Source: Mucilaginibacter_A sp050955045 | GTDB taxonomy: Bacteria; Bacteroidota; Bacteroidia; Sphingobacteriales; Sphingobacteriaceae | Direction of reading: 5' to 3' | Assembly: GCA_050955045.1 (NCBI GenBank) | Contig: JBPBQV010000034.1 | Coordinates: 30,594-94,593, forward strand | DNA: 64,000 nucleotides | Part shown: piece after piece, positions 23,980-32,661 of the stretch | Position numbering within the stretch: the first letter of the stretch is position 1 | Layout of the letters: each line of letters starts with the position of its first letter | Notes under the pieces: generated by a model | The model's input: only the letters and a program-made list of their open reading frames with translations | Databases searched by the model: none | What the model was told of the DNA's origin: nothing | Position numbers and translations under genes: made by a program

Positions 23980-26520
23980 ATGTTAACAAAAGGGCAGCAA
24001 GTTATCCGCGCGTGGTACAAAACTAAAAAATGGAAACAGTTTGCTTTTCAGCAAGAAATGGAAGCGGCTTATCTGGCTGGCAATTCCGGTTTGCTCAATG
24101 CGCCAACCGGAAGCGGTAAAACTTTCGCCCTTTTTTTGCCTTTTCTGGCAGATTATATCAACGCTAATCCAAAAGATTATCAGACTAAAAAAAACAACGG
24201 ACTTTTATTATTGTGGATCACGCCGCTTCGGGCTTTAACAAACGACATTCGCAAAGCGATGCAATCCGTTTGCGATGATTTAGGTTTTCCCTGGACAATT
24301 GGCACGCGTACCGGCGATACGACTACTGCGGAACGAAATGCGCTTCGCAAAAGATTGCCCGAAGTTTTGCTTACTACGCCCGAAAGTTTGCATTTAATGC
24401 TCGCCCAAAAAGATTATCCCAAAACGCTGCAAAACCTGCAAGTTGTGGTAATTGATGAGTGGCACGAACTTTTGGGCACTAAAAGAGGTGTTCAGGTGGA
24501 GCTGGGATTATCGCGGTTGAAAGGTTTGAAACAGTTGCCGGTTGCGAGTAGCGAGTTGTCGATTTCGAGTGATGACTGGTCGCAAAATCAAAACGCACAA
24601 CCGAAAACAGAAAACCAGCAACTGAAAATATGGGGAATCTCAGCAACGATTGGCAATTTGGATCAGGCTGCAGATGTGTTGTTAGGCGTGGATTTCCCGA
24701 AGGAAAACATACGGCTGATTCGTTCGGACATTGAAAAAAAGATCACCATAGAATCTGTTATTCCGAAGCAGATTGAACGTTATTCCTGGAGCGGACACAT
24801 CGGCGTAAAACTATTGCCGCAGGTGATGGAAATTGTAGCCAAAAGTAATACCACTTTATTATTTTGCAATACGCGCGCGCATGCCGAAATCTGGTATCAT
24901 GCGATTTTGGATAAATATCCGGAATACGCCGGAATTATGGCGATGCATCACGGCTCGCTGGATAATGAACTGCGGAAATGGGTAGAACAAGCACTGCACA
25001 ACGAAATGCTGAAACTGGTAGTTTGTACTTCAAGTTTGGATTTAGGTGTAGATTTTCGTCCCGTTGATACTGTAATTCAAATCGGCAGTCCGAAAGGTGT
25101 TGCTCGGTTTATGCAGCGCGCCGGACGAAGCGGCCATCATCCGGGCGCGGTTTCCAAAGCTTATTTTGTGCCTACGCATTCGCTGGAACTGATGGAAGGC
25201 GCGGCTTTAAAAGAAGCGATGCTGGCCGGAATTTACGAAAGTCGCGACCCGGTTTTGCTAGCTTTTGATGTGCTGATGCAATATCTGGTTACGCTTGCTG
25301 TTTCTGATGGTTTTAGGGCAGATGAGGTTTTTAGGCAGGTAAAAACAGCATATGCTTACGCAGATTTAAGCAGAGAAGAGTTTGGCAGCTTACTTAATTT
25401 TATTGTTTACGGCGGTAAAACGCTATCGCAATACGACGAATTTTTAAAAGTAGAACTGGAAAACGGTTTCTATAAAGTAAATAACCGCCGTGTTGCCATG
25501 CGCCACAGGATGAGCATGGGAACGATTACCAGCGAAGTAAGTTTGCGCGTAAAGTTTCTGAGTGGCGGAAGTTTGGGTACGATTGAAGAAAATTTCATTT
25601 CCAAAATAAAACCCGGCGATAATTTCTGGTTTGCAGGCCGAAGTTTAGAATTGATCAAGGTGAAAGACATGACCGCTTTCGTCAAAAAATCCAACGTTAA
25701 AAAAGGCATTATTCCAAGTTGGATGGGCCAGCGAATGCAGCTTTCCTCGCAATATTGTACCATGATCCGTGATAAACTGGATGAAGTAGCGCACGGATTG
25801 GAGAAAGACGTGGAAATAAAAGCGTTAAAACCACTGTTTGATTTACAATCTGCCGAATCACTTTTGCCGCAAAGCCATCAGTTTTTGATCGAACAATTGG
25901 AATCTAAAGAAGGCCATCATTTGTTTTTTTATCCGTTTGAAGGCCGTTTGGTGCACGAAGGCATGGCTTCGCTCCTTGCCTATCGTTTGGCTTTGATCAA
26001 AAGCGCTACGTTTTCTATCGCCATGAATGATTACGGTTTTGAACTGCTAACAGATGATTTTATACCGATAAACGAAGCATTAGAAGAAGATCTTTTTACG
26101 CAAAATAATTTGCTGGACGACATCCAAAAAAGCCTGAACGCAACCGAAATGGCTAAACGCCGTTTCCGCGACATTGCGCACATTGGCGGTTTGGTTTTTA
26201 CCGGTTATCCCGGCCAGCCGGTTAAAGATCGGCATTTGCAGGCTTCTACGTCGCTTTTATTTGATGTTTTTAGTGAGTATGAGCCGGATAATTTGCTCTT
26301 GCGACAATCTTATAATGAAGCCTTGGCTTATCAACTAGAAGAATTCAGGTTGCGAGCTGCTTTGCTCAGAATCTCGAAACAGGAAATCGTAATTAAAAAA
26401 ATAAAACGGCCAACGCCTTTTGCTTTCCCGATTCTGGTTGATCGTTTACGAGAAAAAATGACGATGGAATCTTTGGAAGAGCGCGTTGCAAAGATGACGA
26501 TTCAGTATGAAAAAGGGTAG
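23980..26520 (+). CDS. ligase-associated DNA-repair DEXH helicase (Lhr-like)
   Basis: Superfamily 2 helicase of 846 residues, Lhr-core type. Motif I is NAPTGSGKTFALF (about 41-53), motif II is DEWH (159-162), motif VI is QRAGRSGHHPG, and the C-terminal Lhr winged-helix/DUF4145-like part follows. In other bacteria this subtype clusters with an ATP-dependent ligase, a beta-lactamase-fold exonuclease and the PdeM phosphoesterase. None of these partners is adjacent here, so it appears to stand alone in this window. A short non-conserved insert rich in Ser/Gln/Asn lies near residues 185-210. A clear promoter precedes it. Confidence 0.92.
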   Translation: MLTKGQQVIRAWYKTKKWKQFAFQQEMEAAYLAGNSGLLNAPTGSGKTFALFLPFLADYINANPKDYQTKKNNGLLLLWITPLRALTNDIRKAMQSVCDDLGFPWTIGTRTGDTTTAERNALRKRLPEVLLTTPESLHLMLAQKDYPKTLQNLQVVVIDEWHELLGTKRGVQVELGLSRLKGLKQLPVASSELSISSDDWSQNQNAQPKTENQQLKIWGISATIGNLDQAADVLLGVDFPKENIRLIRSDIEKKITIESVIPKQIERYSWSGHIGVKLLPQVMEIVAKSNTTLLFCNTRAHAEIWYHAILDKYPEYAGIMAMHHGSLDNELRKWVEQALHNEMLKLVVCTSSLDLGVDFRPVDTVIQIGSPKGVARFMQRAGRSGHHPGAVSKAYFVPTHSLELMEGAALKEAMLAGIYESRDPVLLAFDVLMQYLVTLAVSDGFRADEVFRQVKTAYAYADLSREEFGSLLNFIVYGGKTLSQYDEFLKVELENGFYKVNNRRVAMRHRMSMGTITSEVSLRVKFLSGGSLGTIEENFISKIKPGDNFWFAGRSLELIKVKDMTAFVKKSNVKKGIIPSWMGQRMQLSSQYCTMIRDKLDEVAHGLEKDVEIKALKPLFDLQSAESLLPQSHQFLIEQLESKEGHHLFFYPFEGRLVHEGMASLLAYRLALIKSATFSIAMNDYGFELLTDDFIPINEALEEDLFTQNNLLDDIQKSLNATEMAKRRFRDIAHIGGLVFTGYPGQPVKDRHLQASTSLLFDVFSEYEPDNLLLRQSYNEALAYQLEEFRLRAALLRISKQEIVIKKIKRPTPFAFPILVDRLREKMTMESLEERVAKMTIQYEKG
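25338..25352 (+). repeat. dispersed repeat, AC type, inside helicase
   Basis: GGTAAAAACAGCATA; exact 12-mer core, sense strand, encoding VKTAY. Confidence 0.7.
26067..26081 (+). repeat. near copy of dispersed repeat, inside helicase
   Basis: CCGATAAACGAAGCATT; one core mismatch. Encodes PINEAL; may be a chance coding match. Confidence 0.4.
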
Positions 26521-26534
26521 GTAAAAGAAGTATT
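26520..26534 (+). repeat. dispersed repeat variant, just after helicase stop
   Basis: GGTAAAAGAAGTATT; starts at the last base of the helicase stop codon. One T-for-C change in the core. Confidence 0.55.
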
Positions 26535-26609
26535 GAGTTTTGTTATTAAGCATTACTACAAGCCGAAATACAATTACTATTTTCATCATTGGCTGGACTT
26601 TCATTATTG

Positions 26610-26861
26610 TTATTTTTGAACAATCCTTTTATTTTTTTCCAATTGTATGTAATAGTAATGAAGAACGACATCAATATATAGCATAGAAAATATAATAGTT
26701 CCAGGAGTACAGTTTCTTCCAAAAAAGCTCATTAAATAAATTCTCCAGTATCTTCCAAAAATAGTTACCACAGCAATTATGCCTTATTTTACCGTTACAA
26801 AGGAGCTAAGAGCAATAAGCAGCACCAAAAACAAGAAAACCAGAATGAAAATACTTGTCAT
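26610..26861 (-). pseudogene. possible broken small membrane protein
   Basis: From ATG at 26861 the minus strand encodes a strongly hydrophobic 25-residue segment (MTSIFILVFLFLVLLIALSS) ending in TAA. The same frame then stays open for 57 more codons (GIIAVVTIFGRYW ... IIFSMLYIDVVLHYYY) to a stop at 26610. Read through, it would be a two-helix membrane protein of about 83 residues. I do not recognise it. It could be a pseudogene, two tiny ORFs, or noncoding AT-rich sequence. Confidence 0.25.
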
Positions 26862-26890
26862 TTTATTAGGACTTTGAATGGAAAGATACG

Positions 26891-26905
26891 TATAAAAACA
26901 GCATC
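26891..26905 (+). repeat. dispersed repeat, AC type, intergenic
   Basis: TATAAAAACAGCATC; exact 12-mer core, 59 bases before the small membrane-protein gene. Confidence 0.75.
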
Positions 26906-26964
26906 TGTAAACTTGGTTTATTTTTTGCTGATGTAGAAATACTTAAACCTTTAAACAAAAAAAG

Positions 26965-27141
26965 ATGAAAAGAACTTTTGGTGGAATTTTAACTGTAATT
27001 GGTATTATCGGGATTATTTATGGTGCTTACAGTTTTATACAGCATACAGGCGACAACCGGTCTGTTTGGGTTGCTGTAATTGTAGGTATTATCTTTTTCT
27101 TCAGCGGAATAAGTTTAGTTCGAACTACAAAAGACGTATAA
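26965..27141 (+). CDS. small two-helix membrane protein
   Basis: A 58-residue protein with two predicted membrane helices, ILTVIGIIGIIYGAYSFI (about 8-25) and VWVAVIVGIIFFFSGISLV (about 34-52), joined by a short polar loop QHTGDNRS and ending in a basic tail RTTKDV. It starts at ATG 26965 and is followed directly by a strong bidirectional terminator, which supports it as a real gene. Small transmembrane proteins of this shape are common in Bacteroidota, but I cannot assign a function. Confidence 0.65.
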   Translation: MKRTFGGILTVIGIIGIIYGAYSFIQHTGDNRSVWVAVIVGIIFFFSGISLVRTTKDV

Positions 27142-27180
27142 CAAAGATGCCCTGTAAAAGAATTACAGGGCATCTTTGTT
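27140..27180 (+). terminator. bidirectional terminator between convergent genes
   Basis: An 18-bp perfect stem, 27140-27157 / 27163-27180, with a 5-base loop. It serves both the small membrane-protein gene (plus) and the NlpC/P60 gene (minus). Confidence 0.9.
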
Positions 27181-27739
27181 AGTTGTTTGAAGCCAATTCG
27201 GCGAGCAATCGACCGCCATTGTAATAGTAACGTGTCCAATACGGATCAGCCAGATTACTAATCATTACACCTTTACTGGAAGATGCGTGGGCAAAACGGC
27301 CATCGCCAATATAAACGCCAACATGTGTTATCGAGCGGCTATGTATTTTAAAAAAAACCAGATCGCCTTCTTTTAACTCTTCTTTTCCAACCGGGTTGAC
27401 CATGCTGAAAATATTCCGACTGTTGTTGCCAATAGCAGTATTGAATACTTTATTATACAATTCAAATGCAAATTTAGAACAGTCGATACCTTTTTTATTG
27501 TCTCCGCCTAAGTGGTAAGGCGTTCCAATCCAGTCATAAACAAATTGAAACAGCTTTACGTTGGAAGTAGCAGACAATGCAACGCCCATAATTTGGGAAA
27601 AGTACCCTTTACTTAAATTATCATCATTATCATCGTCATTATTTTTTTCTGTAGAGGAATTTGGAACAACTTTTGCCACTTGAGCATTAACAGTTACAGT
27701 TGTTATTACAAATAAAATAATGATTGCTAATTTCTTCAT
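27179..27739 (-). CDS. exported NlpC/P60-family (C40) cell-wall peptidase
   Basis: A 186-residue exported cysteine peptidase, probably cleaving gamma-D-Glu-diamino-acid bonds in peptidoglycan stems. Signal peptide MKKLAIIILFVITTVTVNA, then an acidic Asp/Asn-rich linker (33-42), then the NlpC/P60 domain with catalytic Cys87 in GIDCSKF, His139 in SITHVGVYIGDG and a polar third residue (His151) in FAHASSSKGV. One domain only, no SH3 or LysM binding module. Convergent with the small membrane gene. Confidence 0.92.
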   Translation of the reverse strand: MKKLAIIILFVITTVTVNAQVAKVVPNSSTEKNNDDDNDDNLSKGYFSQIMGVALSATSNVKLFQFVYDWIGTPYHLGGDNKKGIDCSKFAFELYNKVFNTAIGNNSRNIFSMVNPVGKEELKEGDLVFFKIHSRSITHVGVYIGDGRFAHASSSKGVMISNLADPYWTRYYYNGGRLLAELASNN

Positions 27740-27928
27740 TTAAAAACAATTAGTTAACTATCTAACGAGTTAATTTAATTTACCTGAGAGCACTCTTTTA
27801 TCAGGATTTCAAATTTATACTCTTTCTTTGATATAAAAAAACGAAATTGATAATTATTTCTTTACTATATAATTTATTTAATACGGAAACAAACTGTTTC
27901 GTGTTTCGCTTTTTTGGTAGGATATAAT

Positions 27929-27936
27929 TAGATTTG
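27929..27936 (+). promoter_or_regulatory. possible -7 element upstream of pdhA
   Basis: TAGATTTG matches the Bacteroidota -7 consensus TAnnTTTG and lies 29 bases before the pdhA ATG. No TTTG at the ideal 19-base spacing is seen upstream, so the call is tentative. Confidence 0.35.
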
Positions 27937-27964
27937 CTGCTCGTAAAATAAAAGAATAAAGTTC

Positions 27965-28960
27965 ATGAGCTCAGTTGCTATTACCAAAGACACGTATTTG
28001 ATGTGGTATGAATCCATGTTACTAATGCGAAAGTTTGAAGAGAAGACAGGACAATTGTACGGACAACAAAAAATTCGTGGATTTTGTCATTTATACATCG
28101 GACAAGAAGCGGTTTTAGCTGGCGCAATGTCTACAATTAAAAAAGGTGACAGCATGATCACTACTTATCGTGATCACGCACATGCTTTGGCATTAGGCAC
28201 TCCTCCAAGTGCAATTATGGCTGAAATGTATGGCAAAGCAACTGGTTGCTCTAAAGGAAAAGGTGGTTCTATGCACCTTTTCGATAAAGCAAACTTTTTT
28301 TACGGCGGCCATGCTATCGTAGGTGGCCAAATTCCATTAGGTGCAGGTATTGCTTTTGCAAGCAAATACAGAGGTGAAGATTTTGTAAACCTTTGTTACA
28401 TGGGTGATGGAGCTGTTCGTCAAGGTGCACTAAATGAAACTTTCAACATGGCGATGTTGTGGAAGCTTCCAGTAGTTTTTATTTGCGAAAATAATGGTTA
28501 TGCAATGGGAACTTCTGTAGCCCGTACTACGAACATGACTGATATTTACAAAATGGGTTTAGCTTATGATATGCCTTCGGCTCCGGTTGATGGCATGGAT
28601 CCTGTTGCAGTACATAATGCAATGGATGAAGCTATCCAACGTGCACGCAATGGTGAAGGACCAACATTCTTAGAAATGCGTACGTATCGTTATAAAGGAC
28701 ACTCGATGTCTGATCCGCAGAAATACCGCACTAAAGATGAAGTAGAAAGCTATAAAGCAAAAGACCCGATTGAGGTAGTTAAACAAGCTATTTTGAAAGA
28801 GAATTATGCTGATGAAGCTTGGATTGAAAGTATTGAAGCCAAAGTGAAAGGTATTGTTGAAGAAGCTGTAAAATTTGCAGAAGAATCTCCTTATCCGGAA
28901 GCTTCAGAGTTATATACTGATGTTTATGTACAAAAGGATTATCCATATATTATGGATTAA
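27965..28960 (+). CDS. pdhA: pyruvate dehydrogenase E1 component, alpha subunit
   Basis: A 331-residue thiamine-diphosphate enzyme subunit that, with E1 beta, decarboxylates pyruvate and reductively acetylates E2. Visible signatures are RKFEEKTGQLYGQQKIRGF, the substrate-loop region TTYRDHAHAL, the GGSMHLFD segment, the TPP-binding motif GDGAVRQG through CENN (about 142-172) and the phosphorylation-loop-like YRYKGHSMSDP. It is followed by the E2 gene after 59 bp, which contain a dispersed repeat. The E1 beta gene is 20 kb away on the other strand. Confidence 0.97.
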   Translation: MSSVAITKDTYLMWYESMLLMRKFEEKTGQLYGQQKIRGFCHLYIGQEAVLAGAMSTIKKGDSMITTYRDHAHALALGTPPSAIMAEMYGKATGCSKGKGGSMHLFDKANFFYGGHAIVGGQIPLGAGIAFASKYRGEDFVNLCYMGDGAVRQGALNETFNMAMLWKLPVVFICENNGYAMGTSVARTTNMTDIYKMGLAYDMPSAPVDGMDPVAVHNAMDEAIQRARNGEGPTFLEMRTYRYKGHSMSDPQKYRTKDEVESYKAKDPIEVVKQAILKENYADEAWIESIEAKVKGIVEEAVKFAEESPYPEASELYTDVYVQKDYPYIMD

Positions 28961-28969
28961 TTTTTAGCC

Positions 28970-28984
28970 GATAAAAGAAGCATT
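28970..28984 (+). repeat. dispersed repeat, GA type, between pdhA and pdhC
   Basis: CCGATAAAAGAAGCATT; exact 12-mer core plus extended CCG, in the 59-bp spacer. Confidence 0.8.
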
Positions 28985-29019
28985 CCTCCTATCAATACAA
29001 AAAATTCCAATTATAATAT

Positions 29020-30714
29020 ATGGCCGAAGTAGTAAAAATGCCAAAAATGAGCGATACCATGACTGAAGGGGTATTGGCTAAATGGCATAAAAAAGTTGGT
29101 GATAAAATAAAATCAGGTGATTTATTAGCAGAAGTAGAAACTGATAAAGCTACCATGGATTTGGAATCTTACCAGGACGGTACGATTTTATACATCGGTG
29201 CCGAAGAAGGTAAAGCTGTGGCAATTGATGCTGTAATTGCTGTAATTGGAAAAGAAGACGAAGATTATAAAATAGCCTTAGGTACAGAAGGTGGTTCTGC
29301 TCCTCAGTCTGAAACTAAAACTGAACAGCCGAAAGCAGAGGAAAAACCTCCTGCTGCTGTCCCTAAAGTTGATCTTTCCAGTATTCCGGCAACTGTAATC
29401 CGGATGCCGCTGTTAAGTGATACCATGACAGAAGGAACCATTGAAAAATGGAATTTTAAAGTAGGTGATAAAGTAAAAGCAGACGATTCTATTGCTGATG
29501 TAGCAACTGATAAAGCAACCATGGAAGTGGTTGGTTACGAGGAAGGAACATTACTTTATATTGGCGTAAAAGAAGGCGAAGCTGCACCTGTAAATGGTAT
29601 TATTGCCATTGTAGGTAAAGAAGGAACAGATATTACTCCTTTATTGCAGGATGGCGGAACAAATACGTCATCCGCAGAAACTAAAACTGAAGAAGAAGCA
29701 GATAATACTCCAGTAAAAGAAGCATCAGCAGAAACAGCAATTGTAGCAGATGACAGTCGTGTAAAAGCGTCTCCGTTAGCTCGTAAAATTGCAAAAGATA
29801 AAGGCATCAACTTAACAGAAGTCAAAGGAAGTGCAGAAGGTGGCCGTATTGTTAAAAAAGATATAGAAGCTTTTAAACCAGGCGCAAAATCAGCCGGAGC
29901 TGTTGCCACACCACAATCAGCAGAAATTCCATCTGTAAAAGAAGCTCAAGAAGCCATTGCTACAAGCGCAATAGCTAAAGAAGGCATGGCCAAAGCGCAA
30001 GGTACAATTACACTTTCTCCATATATCGGCGAAGAGAAATTCACCGAGAAACCGGTTACGCAAATGCGCAAAGTTATTGCGAAACGTTTGGCCGAAAGCT
30101 TGTTTACCGCACCGCATTTCTTTGTTACAGTTTCTATTGATATGGACGCAGCAATGCTTGCCCGTACCAAAATGAACGAGGTTTCGCCAGTTAAAATCTC
30201 CTTTAATGATTTGGTAGTTAAAGCTTGTGCATCTGCTTTAAAACAACATCCTGCCATTAATTCTTCTTGGTTAGGTGATAAAATTCGTTACAATGAGCAT
30301 GTAAATATTGGTATCGCGGTAGCTGTTGATGAAGGTTTATTGGTTCCGGTTGTGCGTTTTGCGGATGGAAAATCATTAAGCCGTATCTCTGCTGAAGTGA
30401 AAGACTTCGCCAAAAAAGCAAAAGATAAAAAATTACAGCCATCGGACTGGGAAGGTTCTACTTTTACTATTTCTAACTTAGGTATGTTTGGAGTGGATGA
30501 TTTTACCGCGATCATCAATCCGCCTGATTCTTGTATTCTGGCTGTTGCTGGTATTCAACAAGTTCCTGTTGTTAAAAACGGTGCTGTTGTTCCGGGAAAT
30601 GTGATGAAAGTAACATTAAGTGCAGATCACCGGGTAGTAGATGGTGCTACAGCTGCTGCTTTCCTAAACACCGTAAAATCACTGTTAGAAGAACCGGTTA
30701 GATTGCTGATTTAA
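29020..30714 (+). CDS. pdhC: pyruvate dehydrogenase E2 (dihydrolipoamide acetyltransferase)
   Basis: A 564-residue core of the pyruvate dehydrogenase complex that transfers acetyl groups to CoA. There are two lipoyl domains, with lipoyl-lysines at about K43 (ETDKATMD) and K165 (ATDKATME). The peripheral subunit-binding domain follows at about 247-286 (KASPLARKIAKDKG), then the catalytic acetyltransferase domain at about 335-564 ending with SADHRVVDGATAA (active-site His about 537). Ala/Glu-rich linkers join the domains. One linker carries a dispersed repeat at 29712 (VKEAS). An intrinsic terminator follows the stop. Confidence 0.96.
   Translation: MAEVVKMPKMSDTMTEGVLAKWHKKVGDKIKSGDLLAEVETDKATMDLESYQDGTILYIGAEEGKAVAIDAVIAVIGKEDEDYKIALGTEGGSAPQSETKTEQPKAEEKPPAAVPKVDLSSIPATVIRMPLLSDTMTEGTIEKWNFKVGDKVKADDSIADVATDKATMEVVGYEEGTLLYIGVKEGEAAPVNGIIAIVGKEGTDITPLLQDGGTNTSSAETKTEEEADNTPVKEASAETAIVADDSRVKASPLARKIAKDKGINLTEVKGSAEGGRIVKKDIEAFKPGAKSAGAVATPQSAEIPSVKEAQEAIATSAIAKEGMAKAQGTITLSPYIGEEKFTEKPVTQMRKVIAKRLAESLFTAPHFFVTVSIDMDAAMLARTKMNEVSPVKISFNDLVVKACASALKQHPAINSSWLGDKIRYNEHVNIGIAVAVDEGLLVPVVRFADGKSLSRISAEVKDFAKKAKDKKLQPSDWEGSTFTISNLGMFGVDDFTAIINPPDSCILAVAGIQQVPVVKNGAVVPGNVMKVTLSADHRVVDGATAAAFLNTVKSLLEEPVRLLI
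29712..29726 (+). repeat. dispersed repeat, GA type, in E2 linker
   Basis: AGTAAAAGAAGCATC; exact 12-mer core, sense, encoding VKEAS in an interdomain linker that tolerates change. Confidence 0.7.
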
Positions 30715-30717
30715 ACG

Positions 30718-30732
30718 AATACTTCTTTTATC
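30718..30732 (-). repeat. dispersed repeat variant after pdhC
   Basis: Minus strand CGATAAAAGAAGTATT; one C-to-T change. Lies just after the E2 stop and before its terminator. Confidence 0.6.
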
Positions 30733-30737
30733 GATAT

Positions 30738-30773
30738 AAAATCCTGTTAATTTAATTTAGCAGGATTTTTTTT
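30738..30773 (+). terminator. intrinsic terminator of pdhA-pdhC
   Basis: Stem AAAATCCTG (30738-30746) / CAGGATTTT (30761-30769) followed by a T-run to 30773. Confidence 0.8.
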
Positions 30774-30816
30774 GTTATAATCTTTGATGTTCCGGTTAAA
30801 ACACTATTTTACCTGC

Positions 30817-32598
30817 ATGAAAAAAGTAGGATTGATATTTGCTGCGCTCGGTTTACTTTTAATGAGTTGCCAAAATAAACTCGGAACATCTTCCGTAGAA
30901 AAAAGTAAGGATTTGGCGGCGTTTTTTGATCAGTATTATGAAAACCGGTTAAAATTATATCCGCTGGAAGCCACTTATGCTGGTGATAACCGCTACAACG
31001 ATCAATTACCAAATGATGGTTCTACTGAATTCCTCCAAAAAGCAAAAACTTTTTATGCGGATCATTTGCAAAAAATAAAACAGTTTAAACGCGAAGACCT
31101 GAACGAAAAAGACCAGCTTTCTTACGATATTTTTACTTATGAAATGCAAATTGCACTGGAAGGATTTAACTATCATTTTGAGTATCTGCCTTTTAATCAG
31201 ATGTTTGCCTTACCGCTTACGATTGGACAATTAGGTTCTGGAGCAGGTGCACAACCGTTTAAAACTGTTCAGGATTATCAAAACTGGTTAAAACGTTTAC
31301 AGGCGTTTAGCATTTGGAGCAATACGGCAATTGAAAATTTTCAAAAAGGCATACAAGCAGGTTTTGTTTTGCCAAAGGCTTTAGTGGTTAAAATGATTCC
31401 GCAAATGCGTGCGATGGAAGTTACTGATCCTACTAAAAGTTTATTTTACAGACCGATAAACAATTTCCCGAAATCATTTTCGGATACCGAAAAAAGTACG
31501 CTAAAAGAAGCATATCAAAAAGCTGTTATGCAGGTTGTTGTACCTACATACAAAAAGCTGGGCGATTATCTGCAAAAACAATATTTGCCACATACACGCA
31601 ACACTTCCGGTTATTCGGGCATGACTAACGGTAAAGCCATGTATACATATCTCGTGAAACAACAAACTACAACAGATAAAACGCCGGAAGAAATTTACCA
31701 ATTAGGTTTAAGTGAAGTAAAACACATCCGCACCAAAATGGATAGCATTAAAAACAGCGTTAGTTTTAAAGGTGATTTGAAAGCGTTTTTCGAATACATG
31801 AAAAATGATCCGAAGTTTATGCCATATAAAACGCCGCAACAGGTGTTGGCTGCTTTTGAAAACATCCACCAACGGATGGAGCCAAACTTGAAAAAGATGT
31901 TTAATCACGTTCCGAAGACACCTTTTGAAATCCGGCAAACAGAAGCTTTCCGGGCTGCTTCGGCTAGCGCAGAATATAACCAAGGTTCAGCAGATGGGTC
32001 TCGTCCGGGTATTTTTTATGTGCCAATTTTGGATGCAACAAAGTTTAATACCACTTCCGGAATGGAATCTTTGTTTTTGCATGAAGCAATTCCTGGCCAT
32101 CATTATCAAATTTCTTTAACGCAGGAAAATACCTCTTTGCCTAAATTCCGCCGTTTTGGTGGAGACAATGCTTATGTGGAAGGCTGGGCTTTATACTGTG
32201 AATCTTTAGGAAAAGAATTAGGACTTTATACCGATCCGTACCAGTATATGGGTGCTTTGGGCGATGAAATGCACCGCGCCGTGCGTTTGGTAGTTGATGT
32301 TGCAATTCATACAAAAGGCATGACGCGTGAACAGGCCATTAAATACATGATGGATAATGAAGCTATTAGTGAACAAGGCGCAACAGCAGAAATTGAACGT
32401 TATATGGCAATTGCTGGTCAGGCTTTAGGTTACAAAATTGGTGCTTTAAAAATCCGCGAATTGCGCACCAGATACGAAAAACAGTTGGGTGGTAAATTTA
32501 ATCTGGCCGAATTTCATGACCAGGTTTTGAAAGATGGTTCTATGCCTTTAGCTGTTTTTGAAAAGAAAATGGATAGCTGGGCAGCCACACAAAAATAA
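30817..32598 (+). CDS. DUF885-family metallopeptidase-like lipoprotein
   Basis: A 593-residue exported lipoprotein of the DUF885 family. Signal peptide and lipobox are IFAALGLLLMSC; the mature start at Cys suggests outer-membrane or periplasmic anchoring. The zinc-site motif HEAIPGHH (from about His422) corresponds to the HExxGH signature of this family. Distal acidic helices are at ERYMAIAGQALGYKIG. The frame could begin at TTG 30784 or ATG 30787, but ATG 30817 (MKKVGLIFAALG) starts the signal peptide. Probable carboxypeptidase-like enzyme; substrate unknown. A repeat-pair hairpin follows it. Confidence 0.88.
   Translation: MKKVGLIFAALGLLLMSCQNKLGTSSVEKSKDLAAFFDQYYENRLKLYPLEATYAGDNRYNDQLPNDGSTEFLQKAKTFYADHLQKIKQFKREDLNEKDQLSYDIFTYEMQIALEGFNYHFEYLPFNQMFALPLTIGQLGSGAGAQPFKTVQDYQNWLKRLQAFSIWSNTAIENFQKGIQAGFVLPKALVVKMIPQMRAMEVTDPTKSLFYRPINNFPKSFSDTEKSTLKEAYQKAVMQVVVPTYKKLGDYLQKQYLPHTRNTSGYSGMTNGKAMYTYLVKQQTTTDKTPEEIYQLGLSEVKHIRTKMDSIKNSVSFKGDLKAFFEYMKNDPKFMPYKTPQQVLAAFENIHQRMEPNLKKMFNHVPKTPFEIRQTEAFRAASASAEYNQGSADGSRPGIFYVPILDATKFNTTSGMESLFLHEAIPGHHYQISLTQENTSLPKFRRFGGDNAYVEGWALYCESLGKELGLYTDPYQYMGALGDEMHRAVRLVVDVAIHTKGMTREQAIKYMMDNEAISEQGATAEIERYMAIAGQALGYKIGALKIRELRTRYEKQLGGKFNLAEFHDQVLKDGSMPLAVFEKKMDSWAATQK
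31500..31514 (+). repeat. dispersed repeat, GA type, inside DUF885 gene
   Basis: GCTAAAAGAAGCATA; exact 12-mer core, sense, encoding LKEAY. Confidence 0.7.
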
Positions 32599-32602
32599 AG
32601 TG

Positions 32603-32645
32603 CATAAAAGAAGCATCAGGTTTTTAGGCTGATGCTTCTTTTATC
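32603..32645 (+). terminator. hairpin made of two GA-type dispersed repeats, between convergent genes
   Basis: Left CATAAAAGAAGCATC (32603-32617) and right GATGCTTCTTTTATC (32631-32645, perfect). Arms 32604-32619 and 32629-32644 pair over 16 bp around a 9-base loop. It starts 5 bases after the DUF885 stop and ends 17 bases before the convergent DUF4197 stop, so it could terminate both. Confidence 0.8.
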
Positions 32646-32661
32646 ACACAAAAATTATGGT

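Larger units (their letters stand above)
26521..26964. other. 444-bp gap with two repeats and an interrupted minus-strand frame
   Basis: Holds no intact gene that I can support. It contains repeat copies at 26520 and 26891 and an 84-codon minus-strand frame broken by one stop (26610-26861). Confidence 0.6.

Noticed and set aside
27740..27964. Riboswitch or structured leader before pdhA
   Set aside because: I could not find a convincing aptamer-like stem set; the region is plain AT-rich sequence with a possible -7 element.
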